A stretch of DNA of 64,000 nucleotides from Taibaiella sp041660405 (GCA_041660405.1 JBAZWL010000014.1:44188-108187), one strand, 5' to 3'. Positions 1-8,931 are shown, counted from the stretch's first letter. Numbers and translations: made by a program. The notes: a model not told the origin generated them from the sequence alone.

Positions 1-199
1 GGCCTATGATGAGGAAAAATGCGAAGTGGTAAATACGGTTAATTTCGGAATCCAGTTGAAATATACAAGGACAAAAATTGGTGTAAATTATTTGCGAGGT
101 GTTATAGTTAACTATAATAGAGATCCGACCACGAATGAGGCTTATGTTGGCAAGTATGTAGAAGTATATTTTTCACATAAGTTTTATGTGGTGCCATAA
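1..199 (+). CDS. C-terminal end of a hypothetical protein (cut by window start)
   Basis: An open frame entering from the left edge (first full codon at base 2) runs for 65 codons to TAA at 197-199. The residues alternate aromatic and polar positions and end in YFSHKFYVVP, which resembles a closing beta-strand, possibly of a barrel or beta-sandwich. No start is inside the window and I recognise no family. A strong hairpin follows 39 bases later and probably ends this transcript. Confidence 0.55.
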   Translation, partial: AYDEEKCEVVNTVNFGIQLKYTRTKIGVNYLRGVIVNYNRDPTTNEAYVGKYVEVYFSHKFYVVP

Positions 200-237
200 C
201 ATTTGAAAGCTTGTTCAGGTCAATAATGTCCTTAGCT

Positions 238-264
238 ATCGGGTAGAAATGTTTTCTACCCGAT
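238..264 (+). terminator. Hairpin, probable terminator of the left-edge gene
   Basis: A perfect 12-bp stem (arms 238-249 and 253-264) closes a 3-base loop downstream of the stop at 199. The U-tract after it is weak, so this may be an intrinsic terminator or a 3'-end stabilising hairpin. Confidence 0.6.
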
Positions 265-351
265 ATTCTTGTCAAAATGACGAATAGTCACAGGCATATT
301 AATTTTTTAATTACTCTCGTCAGCGCAGAGAATCTCTAATAAAGTTTATAA

Positions 352-909
352 ATGGTAGTACAAGAAAATATTGGAGAACAGCATCCATTAACAGTAGATG
401 AGCATGAATTACTTACCCATATTTATCAAAAGAGGTTTCGGTTTTTTATTGGTATTTACCTTTTTCTAATTGGCGTAGCTTTTTTTTCGGCGCTAAGTAT
501 TAGTGGGAGAAAGCCTAGACTCAGCCACATGTCTTATACAAGTAATGGCTACCATTATGATGAGCGGAAAACAGGTTTGTCGCATATGCAGATGTATGGG
601 ATAACTATTCCTTTGTTGGAAGGGTTGGTTATTGGCACAGGAATACTTGTTTATCGGAAAAGGATAAGGCCACTAAGAAAAGATGCAAAGAATGGTGTAA
701 AGGAAACCATCCACTATCCGATAACACAAAAACAAAATTTTCAGCAAACAGGGCAATACTTTATAGGAACTAATCATCCTGATTATTTGTTTCACGAAGT
801 TGACTATGAAACATGGCAACAGGTGAATGTAGGTGATAGCTTTGCAGTTTATCGTGCTCCTTTATCAAAATATGTTTTTAATGGTAATGGCAAGTACAGT
901 ATTATGTAG
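352..909 (+). CDS. Hypothetical membrane protein with two predicted TM segments
   Basis: This 185-residue protein has no family I recognise. It has a hydrophobic segment at about residues 32-50, a polar loop of about 30 residues rich in Tyr, His and Ser, and a second hydrophobic segment at about 80-100 followed by basic residues (YRKRIRPLRK). The remaining C-terminal 80 residues look soluble and cytoplasmic. The start is an ATG after an A-rich leader, usual for Bacteroidota. It is followed after 80 bases by an RDD-family membrane protein on the same strand, so the two may be co-transcribed. Function is unknown. Confidence 0.55.
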   Translation: MVVQENIGEQHPLTVDEHELLTHIYQKRFRFFIGIYLFLIGVAFFSALSISGRKPRLSHMSYTSNGYHYDERKTGLSHMQMYGITIPLLEGLVIGTGILVYRKRIRPLRKDAKNGVKETIHYPITQKQNFQQTGQYFIGTNHPDYLFHEVDYETWQQVNVGDSFAVYRAPLSKYVFNGNGKYSIM

Positions 910-989
910 AAAACATAACTAGCCTTTCTCGCTATTGCATGCCATGAATATCACACCCGCAATTTCAAACCAAAAGAGTATTTGAAGTA

Positions 990-1871
990 ATGACTGAACA
1001 CAAAGACAGAGTAACCATTGGACTTAGATTAGCTTCCATGTTGGTTGACCATTTTGCGATGACTTTTATAATAATGATTATTGTTATACCGGGCTTTGCG
1101 TTCTCGATGTTTAGTGCTTTTGACATTGATCACGAACCGTCAAGCTTTAAAATAGGAAATATGTTTTTCCTTGTTGCACTTGGTTTTTCAGCATATTTCA
1201 ACAAAGATATTTTTAACGGAAGGAGCCTGGCAAAAAGAATTTTAAAAATGCAGGTCATCGATAACAAAACAGATCAAGTAGCTTCGCCTCTTAAATGTTT
1301 AGTAAGAAACCTGACAATTCCTATCTGGCCTATTGAAGTAATTTTTGTACTCATCGATCCTAAAAGAAGGCTTGGAGATAAAATTGCCGGAACAAGAATT
1401 GAATATGTAGAAAACCCTGAAAAGGTAAGAATCAATTGGCGAAAAATATTTGCCCCACTCTTAATTGCAGTTGGTTTTTCAATCTTGATTTCGTTACCAT
1501 TTATAATATTGAGTCATTCACTTTCACCAAGAAGAGTTGAGTTTATAGCTACTTCATTAAATGAACAGGAAAGCAAAAGCGCAAATCAAGTTTTTGAAAC
1601 AGGACTAAATGGACTAATCAAAAAGGCAGACTTTAAAGTTTATGACAAAGTAACAAACGACAATAGAAAATACGTTGCTGGTATATTATACTTCAACAAC
1701 AAAGCTGATTACAACAACTTTGAAACTTCAGAAAATGAAATAGCAAAATTGTTAGCCAAAAGGTTCCCGTTAAAGAACCATATTTGTTTTCTAAAATTCG
1801 TTTATCAGCAAAGTGGGAGCATTAGTACGACACAAAAACTGTACGATGCAAGAAAGCCAACGAATGAATAA
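990..1871 (+). CDS. RDD family membrane protein
   Basis: The N-terminal about 150 residues form an RDD domain: an Arg in GLRLASMLVD followed by Asp, two hydrophobic segments (about 20-45 and 52-70), then the typical cytoplasmic motif RSLAKRILKMQVID and a third hydrophobic stretch (about 108-125) ending in DPKRRLGDKIAGT. RDD proteins are small polytopic membrane proteins; a few act in ion transport or antiport, but most have no assigned role. This one is long (293 residues), with another TM segment at about 153-175 and an extra soluble domain (about 185-293) that I do not recognise. The family call is firm and the function unknown. Confidence 0.8.
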   Translation: MTEHKDRVTIGLRLASMLVDHFAMTFIIMIIVIPGFAFSMFSAFDIDHEPSSFKIGNMFFLVALGFSAYFNKDIFNGRSLAKRILKMQVIDNKTDQVASPLKCLVRNLTIPIWPIEVIFVLIDPKRRLGDKIAGTRIEYVENPEKVRINWRKIFAPLLIAVGFSILISLPFIILSHSLSPRRVEFIATSLNEQESKSANQVFETGLNGLIKKADFKVYDKVTNDNRKYVAGILYFNNKADYNNFETSENEIAKLLAKRFPLKNHICFLKFVYQQSGSISTTQKLYDARKPTNE

Positions 1872-1945
1872 GCTAGCCAGCAATCGGTACTGCTGCTAAC
1901 GTTTTTCGTTTCCCCCGTTCTTCGTAGTGTTCCATAATGCTCGCG

Positions 1946-2006
1946 GCTGTCCTGACGTCTGCGACTCAGGACAAACAACAACGACCTGCGGAGCAGACAA
2001 AATAAA
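1946..2006 (+). repeat. Left 61-bp inverted-repeat arm of the RAYT unit
   Basis: Base for base this is the reverse complement of 2659-2719. It contains CCTGA and TCAGG facing each other at 1951-1970 and a GTCTGC/GCAGAC pair spanning most of the arm. It lies 96 bases before the transposase start. Confidence 0.9.
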
Positions 2007-2102
2007 ATTAAGCAGCCAGACTTTAAAGCAAAGCCTGGCTGTTTAATTTTCTGCAACCGATTGTTCACCGACGATTAAGAAACAATAACTTTATCTAAAA
2101 AA

Positions 2103-2654
2103 ATGAGTGAAGGTGGATATAAAATAAGGAACGAAGCAGGTATTCATTTTGTAACATTTGCAGTGGTAGAATGGGTAGATGTATTTACAAGAAAAGAATA
2201 CCGTGATATTATTGTGGACAGTATCAACTACTGCCAGAAAGAGAAAGGGTTGGTACTGCACAGCTGGTGCCTGATGAGTAATCATATTCATTTAGTTGTA
2301 TCAGCAAGGGAGGAGAATACCAGTGATATATTGCGTGATTTTAAGAAATTTACGAGTAAACAGATTGTACAGGCCATAAGCAGCAATCCACAGGAAAGCA
2401 GAAAGGAATGGATGTTGCGTATATTTGAACAGGCAGGCACTGCAAACAGTCGGAATACAAAGTATCAATTCTGGCGGCAGGATAACCAACCTAAAGAATT
2501 GTTTACAGAAAAGTTTAGTTATCAGAAGTTGGAATACATTCATAGAAACCCTGTGGAAGCAGGTATTGTAGATAAGGCAGAAGATTATTTGTACAGCAGT
2601 GCAAGAGATTATTATGGTACCGGGAAAGGTTTATTAGATGTAGTGCTGTTGTAA
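2103..2654 (+). CDS. REP-associated tyrosine transposase (RAYT, Y1 transposase family)
   Basis: This is a 183-residue single-domain Y1 (HUH) transposase. The metal-binding HUH pair is H61-I-H63 in NHIHLVV. The probable nucleophile is Y145 in KLEYIHRNPVEAG, the motif usual for RAYT proteins, followed by the family's YSSARDYYG region near the C-terminus. HUH transposases nick single-stranded DNA through a 5'-phosphotyrosine link; RAYTs act on REP hairpins. No accessory TnpB is present. The frame is intact with both catalytic motifs, so the enzyme could be active. The ATG at 2103 follows an A-rich leader. The gene is centred between the inverted arms, which supports a link between enzyme and arms. 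Confidence 0.88.
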   Translation: MSEGGYKIRNEAGIHFVTFAVVEWVDVFTRKEYRDIIVDSINYCQKEKGLVLHSWCLMSNHIHLVVSAREENTSDILRDFKKFTSKQIVQAISSNPQESRKEWMLRIFEQAGTANSRNTKYQFWRQDNQPKELFTEKFSYQKLEYIHRNPVEAGIVDKAEDYLYSSARDYYGTGKGLLDVVLL

Positions 2655-2658
2655 CTTA

Positions 2659-2719
2659 TTTATTTTGTCTGCTCCGCAGGTCGTTGTTGTTTGTCCTGAG
2701 TCGCAGACGTCAGGACAGC
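2659..2719 (-). repeat. Right 61-bp inverted-repeat arm of the RAYT unit
   Basis: It begins 4 bases after the transposase stop codon and is the exact reverse complement of 1946-2006. A transcript through the gene could pair both arms into a 61-bp duplex. The motif CTCAGGACAA/TTGTCCTGAG inside it recurs in the hairpin at 30713-30761. Confidence 0.9.
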
Positions 2720-2879
2720 AGCGAAGTTGAAGACTACGGATAGCGGGGGGCATAACGTAATTGAAAGTCGCAGCTTTGAGATCTGAACGCACAAGTGTTA
2801 CACCCACAATATCCAAAATAGGTGAAAACGTGCAAGGAATGATATACTAAAATTATTATCACATTAAAAGAATGAGTTT

Positions 2880-3209
2880 ATGAATAACTATTATGGTTTA
2901 GTTTTGTCAGCTATTTTTCTGTCAGGATGTGGATGCTATGAATTTGCCAGTTCAATAAAAAAAAATGTAACTCCGATGCACTTTAACGGTAAAGTAGAAA
3001 ATAAATACCTGGATTCTACAGACAGAATGGCTCCCAAGGTCACTTTAGAGGATGGGAAGGTATATCCAATTTATGCCTATGAAATGTATGATGATCTACA
3101 ACCTCGTGATTCTATAACCAAAGATGCAGGAACATTGAAATACGTGTTAGTTAGAGATGGACAACAAAAGGTTTATTATCCAAAATGTGATGGTAAAGAA
3201 ATAAAATAA
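2880..3209 (+). CDS. Hypothetical lipoprotein
   Basis: A 109-residue protein with a short hydrophobic N-terminus ending in the lipobox LSGC (Cys17), so it is probably lipid-anchored after signal peptidase II cleavage. A second Cys (CGC) follows directly. The mature part is polar, with the segment VTLEDGKVYPIYAYEMYDDL, and has no domain I recognise. A group II intron begins about 55 bases after its stop, so any downstream partner gene is now separated from it. Confidence 0.6.
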   Translation: MNNYYGLVLSAIFLSGCGCYEFASSIKKNVTPMHFNGKVENKYLDSTDRMAPKVTLEDGKVYPIYAYEMYDDLQPRDSITKDAGTLKYVLVRDGQQKVYYPKCDGKEIK

Positions 3210-3805
3210 ATATACTCTCAATTTACTTAAGCATCTAAAACTTAAATGAAGATTGGTTCAAGGTGTGCCGTGAATGAATAGTAAGCTTCTTACTAATCAA
3301 TGTTGGATAAAAGATGGTAGTAGGTCTACCGAAATCGCTGTGCAAGCGGAGGTTTCAAACCGCCTCTCGGTGCTTGGTCAGTAATGATCAGGTATTGAAC
3401 GGAAAGAGGAAAAGGCTGTCTTGAACAGTCAGGTACGGGTAAGAGAGATGAATGACAATGAACCACCGAAGAAGTGATGAGATAATTTAAACACATTGCC
3501 AAAAGGTAGTTGTCTTGAAGATTACTGAAAGATTATAGCGGGAGCTTGCATACTGGCTATAAGGCAATCGTCATTAAGGTGGCATGACTCTTATTCAGGC
3601 TTTTATTTGAAACACGGGAAGTCCATGTTGCATGTAAAGTGAAAGGTACAAATGGATCGTATCCATAAGACTGAAAGTAGCGATGGCAGCAAGGATGGCG
3701 GATGATGCTGTAGTAGCGTTGAGGCCTTTGTAATGAAGGAGGAGCGAAGGGCATCAGTCATGTAGTTGAAAGTGTTTTAACAACTTTGAAAAGAGAAGGA
3801 TTAAA

Positions 3806-5056
3806 ATGTTTGAGACAAAATCAACCACAGTACCGATAACCAAAGAAATGGTGAAGGAAGCATACAGGAAAGTAAAGGCAAACCATGGCGGTGCAGGGGT
3901 TGATAAAGAAAGCTTGGATTCATTTGAGACAGACCTACTCAACAATTTGTACAGACTATGGAACCGCCTGAGTTCCGGCAGTTATTTTCCTAAACCCGTT
4001 CGTGAGGTGTCGATACCCAAGGTTAACGGGAGCAAACGCATACTTGGTATTCCAACGGTAAGCGACCGGATAGCACAACAAGTGATCAAGAGCTATATAG
4101 AACCAAGGTTAGAAGCAACATTCAGTAATCATTCCTATGGCTACCGTCCATTGAAAAGTGCCCATGAAGCAGTGCAGGCCGTAAGGGATAATGTACGGCA
4201 GTATGCCTGGGTTATTGATATGGATATCAAAAGCTTCTTTGATGAAGTAAGCCATGAGTTATTATTGAAAGCTTTGGATTGCCATGTGGAAGAGAAGTGG
4301 GTAAAGATGTACATTGTAAGATGGCTTGAAGCCCCTTCACAATCACCAGATGGCGAGTTGAGGTCCAAAGCAGGACAAGGTACGCCACAAGGAGGCGTGA
4401 TAAGTCCATTGCTTGCTAACCTGTATCTGCATTATGTTCTGGATAAATGGCTTGCAAAACATTACCCACAGGTAGCTTTCGTACGCTATGCAGATGATGT
4501 AATTGTTCATTGCAATAATGAAGCGGAAGCCAGCCAAATACTTGACGCTATAGGTCAAAGATTGAAGGAGTGTAAATTGCGTTTAAATGAAGAGAAGACT
4601 AAGATTGTTCATTGCCAAAGTTATTGGTTCAGAGCAAAGAATGACTATAAGAAGAAGTTTGACTTTCTGGGATTTACTTTTAAGCCTCGATCCGCCGCCT
4701 CAAAACGAGGCGGTATGATTTTGAGTTACGATTGTGCAATAAGCCAAAGTGCTCAAAGCTGCATCGTAGAAGGGTGGCAGCAATGGAGGTTTCATAAGGA
4801 CAGCACCTTAACGATACAAAAGATTGCTACAAAAATCAATCCGCAAATGATTGGAGTCATCCGTTATTATGGGAAGTTTAAACTTTGGACATTACAAACC
4901 TTAGTACGTCAGTTTCACTTTCGATTAGCAAAATGGGTATTGAATAAGTACAAACGTTTTAAAGGTAGTTACAACAAAGCATATAGATGGTTGCACACAA
5001 TAAAAGCAGACTATCCTACTATGTTTTACCATTGGGCACTTTATAAAACGATGTGA
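3806..5056 (+). CDS. ltrA: Group II intron reverse transcriptase/maturase
   Basis: This 416-residue LtrA-type protein lies in domain IV of the intron. RT blocks are in order: an N-terminal RT-0/1 region (KANHGGAGVD), RIAQQVIKSYIEPRLE, DMDIKSFFDEV, TPQGGVISPLLANLYLH, and the catalytic FVRYADD. The YADD aspartates chelate metal for reverse transcription. The C-terminal about 100 residues form the maturase (X) domain (IRYYGKF, WVLNKYKRFKG), which binds the intron RNA and aids splicing. There is no C-terminal HNH endonuclease, as in endonuclease-lacking classes that insert using replication forks. The frame is intact, so the element may be active. Confidence 0.93.
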   Translation: MFETKSTTVPITKEMVKEAYRKVKANHGGAGVDKESLDSFETDLLNNLYRLWNRLSSGSYFPKPVREVSIPKVNGSKRILGIPTVSDRIAQQVIKSYIEPRLEATFSNHSYGYRPLKSAHEAVQAVRDNVRQYAWVIDMDIKSFFDEVSHELLLKALDCHVEEKWVKMYIVRWLEAPSQSPDGELRSKAGQGTPQGGVISPLLANLYLHYVLDKWLAKHYPQVAFVRYADDVIVHCNNEAEASQILDAIGQRLKECKLRLNEEKTKIVHCQSYWFRAKNDYKKKFDFLGFTFKPRSAASKRGGMILSYDCAISQSAQSCIVEGWQQWRFHKDSTLTIQKIATKINPQMIGVIRYYGKFKLWTLQTLVRQFHFRLAKWVLNKYKRFKGSYNKAYRWLHTIKADYPTMFYHWALYKTM

Positions 5057-5068
5057 TTTACATGACAA

Positions 5069-5102
5069 GAGCCGTATGAATCGAGAGGTTCACGTACGGT
5101 TC
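5069..5102 (+). ncRNA. Group II intron domain V
   Basis: A 34-base hairpin beginning GAGCCGTATG and closing CGTACGGTTC around a GAGA-type loop. This is the catalytic heart of group II introns and the most conserved part of the element. It sits 12 bases after the maturase stop, the expected order. Confidence 0.88.
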
Positions 5103-5222
5103 TGTGAGAGACTCGGGCTGAAATGCCTCTGTCTACTCGACTATGCGGTGTTGCCCTTGTGCGACAGCGTACTCGGACTTTTTTATTTTGGGGTGGCAGG
5201 ATAAGCAAGCAAAAGCATCACC

Positions 5223-5254
5223 AGCCGTTCTTTAGCAAAGAGCGGTTGTTTTTG
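5223..5254 (+). terminator. Probable intrinsic terminator
   Basis: An 11-bp stem including G-U pairs (AGCCGTTCTTT against AAAGAGCGGTT) around a 3-base loop, followed by a run of T at 5248-5254. It lies about 80 bases after the intron and may be the original terminator of the lipoprotein transcript that the intron interrupted. Confidence 0.6.
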
Positions 5255-5326
5255 TGTAAGGTGTATATTTATTAAGTATTGATAATGATTGTTTTGTGCT
5301 TTAGGTATGGCCTTACCTAATAGCGG

Positions 5327-5588
5327 AACGAGGTCCTGCTACCTATACAACGAGGTCAACCTACTTATGTAGCAAGGTACCACCTCGTTCTAAACGAGGT
5401 CATCCTACCTGTACAACGAGGCCGACCTACCTATATAGCAAGGTGGTACCTCGTTCTGTAGGCATGTCTTGCTACCTATATAACGAGGCCAACCTACTTA
5501 TGTAGCAAGATACCACCTCGTTCCAAACGAGGTCATCCTACTTGTACAACGAGGCCAACCTACCTATATAGTAAGGTGGCACCTCGTG
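5327..5588. repeat. Tandem array of palindromic AACGAGG/CCTCGTT units
   Basis: Four copies of a 66-67-bp unit begin at about 5341, 5407, 5474 and 5540, and pairs of units form a 133-bp higher repeat (5338-5470 and 5471 onward). AACGAGG occurs seven times (5327, 5349, 5393, 5415, 5482, 5526, 5548) and its complement CCTCGTT three times (5383, 5449, 5516), with a fourth degenerate copy near 5582. Within units CTAC-TTAT-GTAG forms an inner hairpin, and neighbouring units abut as CCTCGTT-cta-AACGAGG. No reading frame spans it. It could be a protein-binding array, a set of RNA hairpins, or the remains of a mobile repeat. Confidence 0.8.
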
Positions 5589-6421
5589 CAGCGTGAGGTG
5601 GGGCTATTTTCCTTCATTTTTTTTTGGATTATCCGTAATAGGAAAGCCGCCCTTTTTTCAAAGGAGCGGCTATTTGTTCTGGCTAAACGATATTTAGCCT
5701 TTGTATAAATACTTCTTGATCTTTATAATCTTTCGGTAATCAACAGTATCACAACCGCACAAATACCTACACAACTATTTTTGCGCATACTTGCAGGAAT
5801 GTGGGTGGTTGTATTGCTTATAAACCAAGTCTGTAATTTGTTCATTTTTAAATGGATAATCTAAGAGCAGATACTTCACGATAAAAAAATATTAAGTTCA
5901 TTTTTATTATTCAAAACTTATTTATACTTTTCTGGAACCAAACACGTAATCCTTATGTTTCCGAAAAGATTGGCAACAAACAACCATGCTATACCCATGC
6001 ATGAAGTTAGCTTTGTAATCAAAGATTTATATCCTGATGCCGGCATTTCCCGGCGAATCACCCCCGATGCTTCATTTCATATAGTAACTACATCCGAAAT
6101 GGATTTAGATGTACGTAATATTCCCATACCCCGGTGAAATAGCTTCTTCGCCATACCCTATTGTTAAAGTACTATTAAACGATCATGAGTGCTAATCTAA
6201 TGTCATCAGACCTAAAAGATCATGACTTTATATGGTAAAACATACTGTTTGAAAAATATTATTGTTCCCATTTCAAAAGCATTAAGTAATTGATACAATG
6301 CTATGACCTTTATTATTGGTCACAAAAAAAACGAACTGATCTGTGTCCGATAGGTATGCAGATAATAATAAAACTATTGAACCTTTCTCTTTCAATTTTT
6401 GAACCAAAAACAACCAATAAA
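5589..6421. other. Gene-free interval with one hairpin
   Basis: I see no convincing gene here. A bulged stem with AGCCGC/GCGGCT arms at about 5645-5671 could be a terminator or an outlying part of the repeat array. A 60-codon open frame at 5955-6137 has no features of a real protein. The last about 150 bases are AT-rich and should contain the promoter of the surface-protein gene starting at 6422, but no clear TAnnTTTG element stands out. Confidence 0.5.
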
Positions 6422-8830
6422 ATGAAACAATTATTCCTTTCCGCAATCGCATTTACTGCTTTTGCAGCTTTCTCTGTCCCCCAAATGGCCCATGCCCAAA
6501 CGGGCAATGTAGGTATTGGTACCACTGCGCCAGGTTCCAAACTAACCGTCAATGGTTCCTTTGCTGCGAACTATAACAATATCACCGCCACCACTTATAC
6601 CATGCAGGCGAGTGATTATTACCTGGCATGGAATGGGTCAGCAGCAGGTACAGTTACCCTACCTACAGCACTTGCAATAGGTAGTGGTAATTTCGGAGGA
6701 CGTATATACAACATTAAAAATACCAGTACCACTAGTAGCCTTACGGTAGCAGCAGGTGGTACTGAGCTAATAGACAATCAAAGTGGCGCAGGCGTTGCAA
6801 ACATCTCTCTTCCGCCCGGCTATTATGCAATGATTATAAACAAAGGCACAACCACAGGTACAACATGGGAAGTAGCGATCGTTGGTAACACTAACACCGT
6901 ACCCTGTAGTGGTTTTGGCGCACGTGTATCCGGTGGCTCACAATCGATTGTCGGAGGTACAGATACTAAGCTTTTATTCCCTACCGAAGAATGGGATCAG
7001 GGTGGTGTATTTACTCCTGCTATAAGCACTTTTACAGCGCCACAAGCCGGAAGATATATTTTAACCGGTTCTTACAAATCAGGAGCCGCATCAGCAGCAA
7101 ATTCCCAGGACTTGATTTTATTTAAAAACAATGGAGTCCTTGCTTACGGAACAAGCATAGGAAGCAGTACCATTTCCAATGTAATTGGTGGCTCCGTTTC
7201 CTACATTGCAAACCTTGCAGCAGGCGATGTGATTGATCTGAGAATATTTATTACAGCAGGCGCTACAACCAGCATTGACCAGGCTTCTTTCTCTGCTATC
7301 AAAACAGATTGTAGCGGCGGTACTGCCAGCGGTGGCAGCACTACCACCGGCGATTATGACTGGATGAAAGCCGGAAATGTATTCCCGGACAGCCCTGGCG
7401 ATACTGCGCAAAACATTTACCACATTGGCGGTAATGTGGGTATAGGAACCAATACACCAACAACTATTTTTCAGGCAAAAGGCGCTGCACCACAGGCAAA
7501 CGTAACATTGTCTACTGTACCTGTTGTCAGTCAGTTCCTCGGTCTTTGGGGTATGGGTGCTACCAACGGTACTGCCGATTATCAATCTGCAGGAATTAAT
7601 GCTTATGCAGCTGAAAACTGGACAAGTAGTGCAAATGGTTCTATTTTGGCATTTACCAATACTCCCAACGGTTCTCAAGCTCGCACACAGCGTATGTTGA
7701 TTGATCAGAATGGTAATACTGGTATTTTTCAGAATGGAAATGCAGGCATAAATCCACTAACACTTTTGCACCTGCGGTTGCAGTCTTCTGGTGGTAGCGG
7801 TGTCTTCAACACTAATACAGCCAATATGGCTCTGCGCCTGGAAAATCTTAACAATGGTCAGTCTGTGATTCAGCACTTTCTTACCAGAGATGTAGCTGGT
7901 GCAACTAAGGAGTTTTTGCAAGGTATCAACCCGACGTTTAATGGTGGTAATGGCGTTTTTTACATGGGTGTAAGTGGCAGCAATGCGCAGGTTATGCAAA
8001 TGGACATGGTAACCGGTAATGTATCCATTGGTTCAGGTCCTGGTTTTAGTAAGTTAAATGTGGGTGATAATCTTTCTGTTGGTGCAACTTATATCAGCAC
8101 AGCAGCTCCTGCAGGCGGTGCGATCATAGAAGGCAATGTAGGTATTGGCACCACTACGCCCAATGCTGATGCTAACCTGGATCTTGGCGCTACTAATAAA
8201 GGTCTTTTGCTAAATCGTGTAGCGCTTACTGCTGCAAACAATCCGGCTCCTTTAGCTGCGAACGTAGCAGGTATGGTGGTTTATAACACAGCCACTGCCG
8301 GAACGGCTCCTAATAATGTAAGTCCTGGAATGTACTACAATGATGGCGTGCGTTGGGTACGCCAGCCCGCTGGTCCATTAGGCCTGTTTGTGAAGAGTGC
8401 AGGTACACAAGTATGGTCTGCTGCCGCCACCATTACGGATTGGACGGCTACCACCAATGATTTTGGTAGCGCCTGGAATGGTAGCGTCTTTACCGTGCCT
8501 GCCGGAATGCAAGGTTGGTACACCATTAGTACAGGCTATCAAACCAGTGCTAATGGTGCGAGCGCCCGTACTCCCTTCGGACACGTACAAATAATGGTAA
8601 ATGGTGTTGCTATTGTTATTGGAACCGCATCTGTGCATGTGGAGGGCGGTACAGTAAACGGCGTAGCGCCTGGAGCAGGTAGCGCCGTAGCCTCGATGAA
8701 CTATTATTTGAATGCAGGCGACCTGGTAAGTATTACCGGAAACCATTTAACTTATAACATTCCAGCTAATACCTCTACAGCAATAAGCGCTGATCCATCG
8801 CATACGTATTTGTCTATTTTAAAGCAGTAA
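6422..8830 (+). CDS. Exported surface protein with GNVGIGTT repeats and C1q-like domains
   Basis: The start is set at the ATG at 6422 because a clear signal peptide follows (MKQLFLSAIAFTAFAA to AHAQ). An in-frame start 44 codons upstream would precede it with unlikely sequence. The mature protein of about 780 residues is low in charge and rich in Gly, Thr, Ala and Asn. Motifs of the form GNVGIGT(T/N)xP occur near residues 28, 340 and 578, the pattern of tail-fibre-like Bacteroidota surface proteins. A C1q/TNF-like jelly roll lies at about 161-300 and a second at about 645-802 (FTVPAGMQGWYTIS, NAGDLVSITG). It probably forms trimeric fibres, with adhesion as a likely role (inference). No classical T9SS tail is visible. 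A T9SS protein follows 101 bases later. Confidence 0.8.
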   Translation: MKQLFLSAIAFTAFAAFSVPQMAHAQTGNVGIGTTAPGSKLTVNGSFAANYNNITATTYTMQASDYYLAWNGSAAGTVTLPTALAIGSGNFGGRIYNIKNTSTTSSLTVAAGGTELIDNQSGAGVANISLPPGYYAMIINKGTTTGTTWEVAIVGNTNTVPCSGFGARVSGGSQSIVGGTDTKLLFPTEEWDQGGVFTPAISTFTAPQAGRYILTGSYKSGAASAANSQDLILFKNNGVLAYGTSIGSSTISNVIGGSVSYIANLAAGDVIDLRIFITAGATTSIDQASFSAIKTDCSGGTASGGSTTTGDYDWMKAGNVFPDSPGDTAQNIYHIGGNVGIGTNTPTTIFQAKGAAPQANVTLSTVPVVSQFLGLWGMGATNGTADYQSAGINAYAAENWTSSANGSILAFTNTPNGSQARTQRMLIDQNGNTGIFQNGNAGINPLTLLHLRLQSSGGSGVFNTNTANMALRLENLNNGQSVIQHFLTRDVAGATKEFLQGINPTFNGGNGVFYMGVSGSNAQVMQMDMVTGNVSIGSGPGFSKLNVGDNLSVGATYISTAAPAGGAIIEGNVGIGTTTPNADANLDLGATNKGLLLNRVALTAANNPAPLAANVAGMVVYNTATAGTAPNNVSPGMYYNDGVRWVRQPAGPLGLFVKSAGTQVWSAAATITDWTATTNDFGSAWNGSVFTVPAGMQGWYTISTGYQTSANGASARTPFGHVQIMVNGVAIVIGTASVHVEGGTVNGVAPGAGSAVASMNYYLNAGDLVSITGNHLTYNIPANTSTAISADPSHTYLSILKQ

Positions 8831-8931
8831 CAAAATAAATCACAAGACCTTCATCTTAAAGCAGAACATGAGCAATGCTTAGATGGTTAAATTTTGTCAT
8901 TGCACATTTCATTTGATCTTAATTTTATTTT

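Larger units (their letters stand above)
1946..2719 (+). mobile_element. RAYT transposase unit bounded by 61-bp perfect inverted repeats
   Basis: The REP-associated tyrosine transposase gene lies between two copies of a 61-bp sequence in perfect inverted orientation. Imperfect similarity continues outwards on both sides for about 40-50 bases (roughly 1905-1945 and 2720-2757). The arms hold short internal palindromes (CCTGA/TCAGG, GTCTGC/GCAGAC), as REP targets of RAYTs do. RAYTs are IS200/IS605-related HUH enzymes that are usually single copy and act on REP/BIME palindromes. That the arms are this enzyme's own substrate is inference. Confidence 0.75.
3263..5141 (+). mobile_element. Group II intron (retroelement) with encoded maturase
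   Basis: The 5' end is placed at GTGTG (3263-3267), matching the GUGYG consensus. About 540 bases of structured RNA (domains I-III) precede a reverse transcriptase/maturase gene in domain IV. A classic domain V hairpin (5069-5102) and a domain VI-like hairpin ending in CTACTCGAC follow. Bacterial group II introns splice themselves and move by retrohoming with their RT. The 3' boundary is good to a few bases only. The target looks intergenic, between a lipoprotein gene and a terminator-like hairpin. Confidence 0.85.

Noticed and set aside
5327..5588. CRISPR array
   Set aside because: Units are 66-67 bp, nearly continuous, and differ by scattered substitutions; there are no unique spacers and no cas genes.
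5955..6137. Small coding gene of 60 codons
   Set aside because: No leader, no hydrophobic or conserved motif, and it lies in an AT-rich gap before a well-defined start.
6290..6421. Upstream 44-codon extension of the C1q-like surface protein
   Set aside because: A perfect signal peptide begins at 6422; the extension would block export.
7118..7678. 186-codon frame on the opposite strand of the surface-protein gene
   Set aside because: Shadow frame of a low-complexity gene with Cys-rich, unstructured sequence and no domain.
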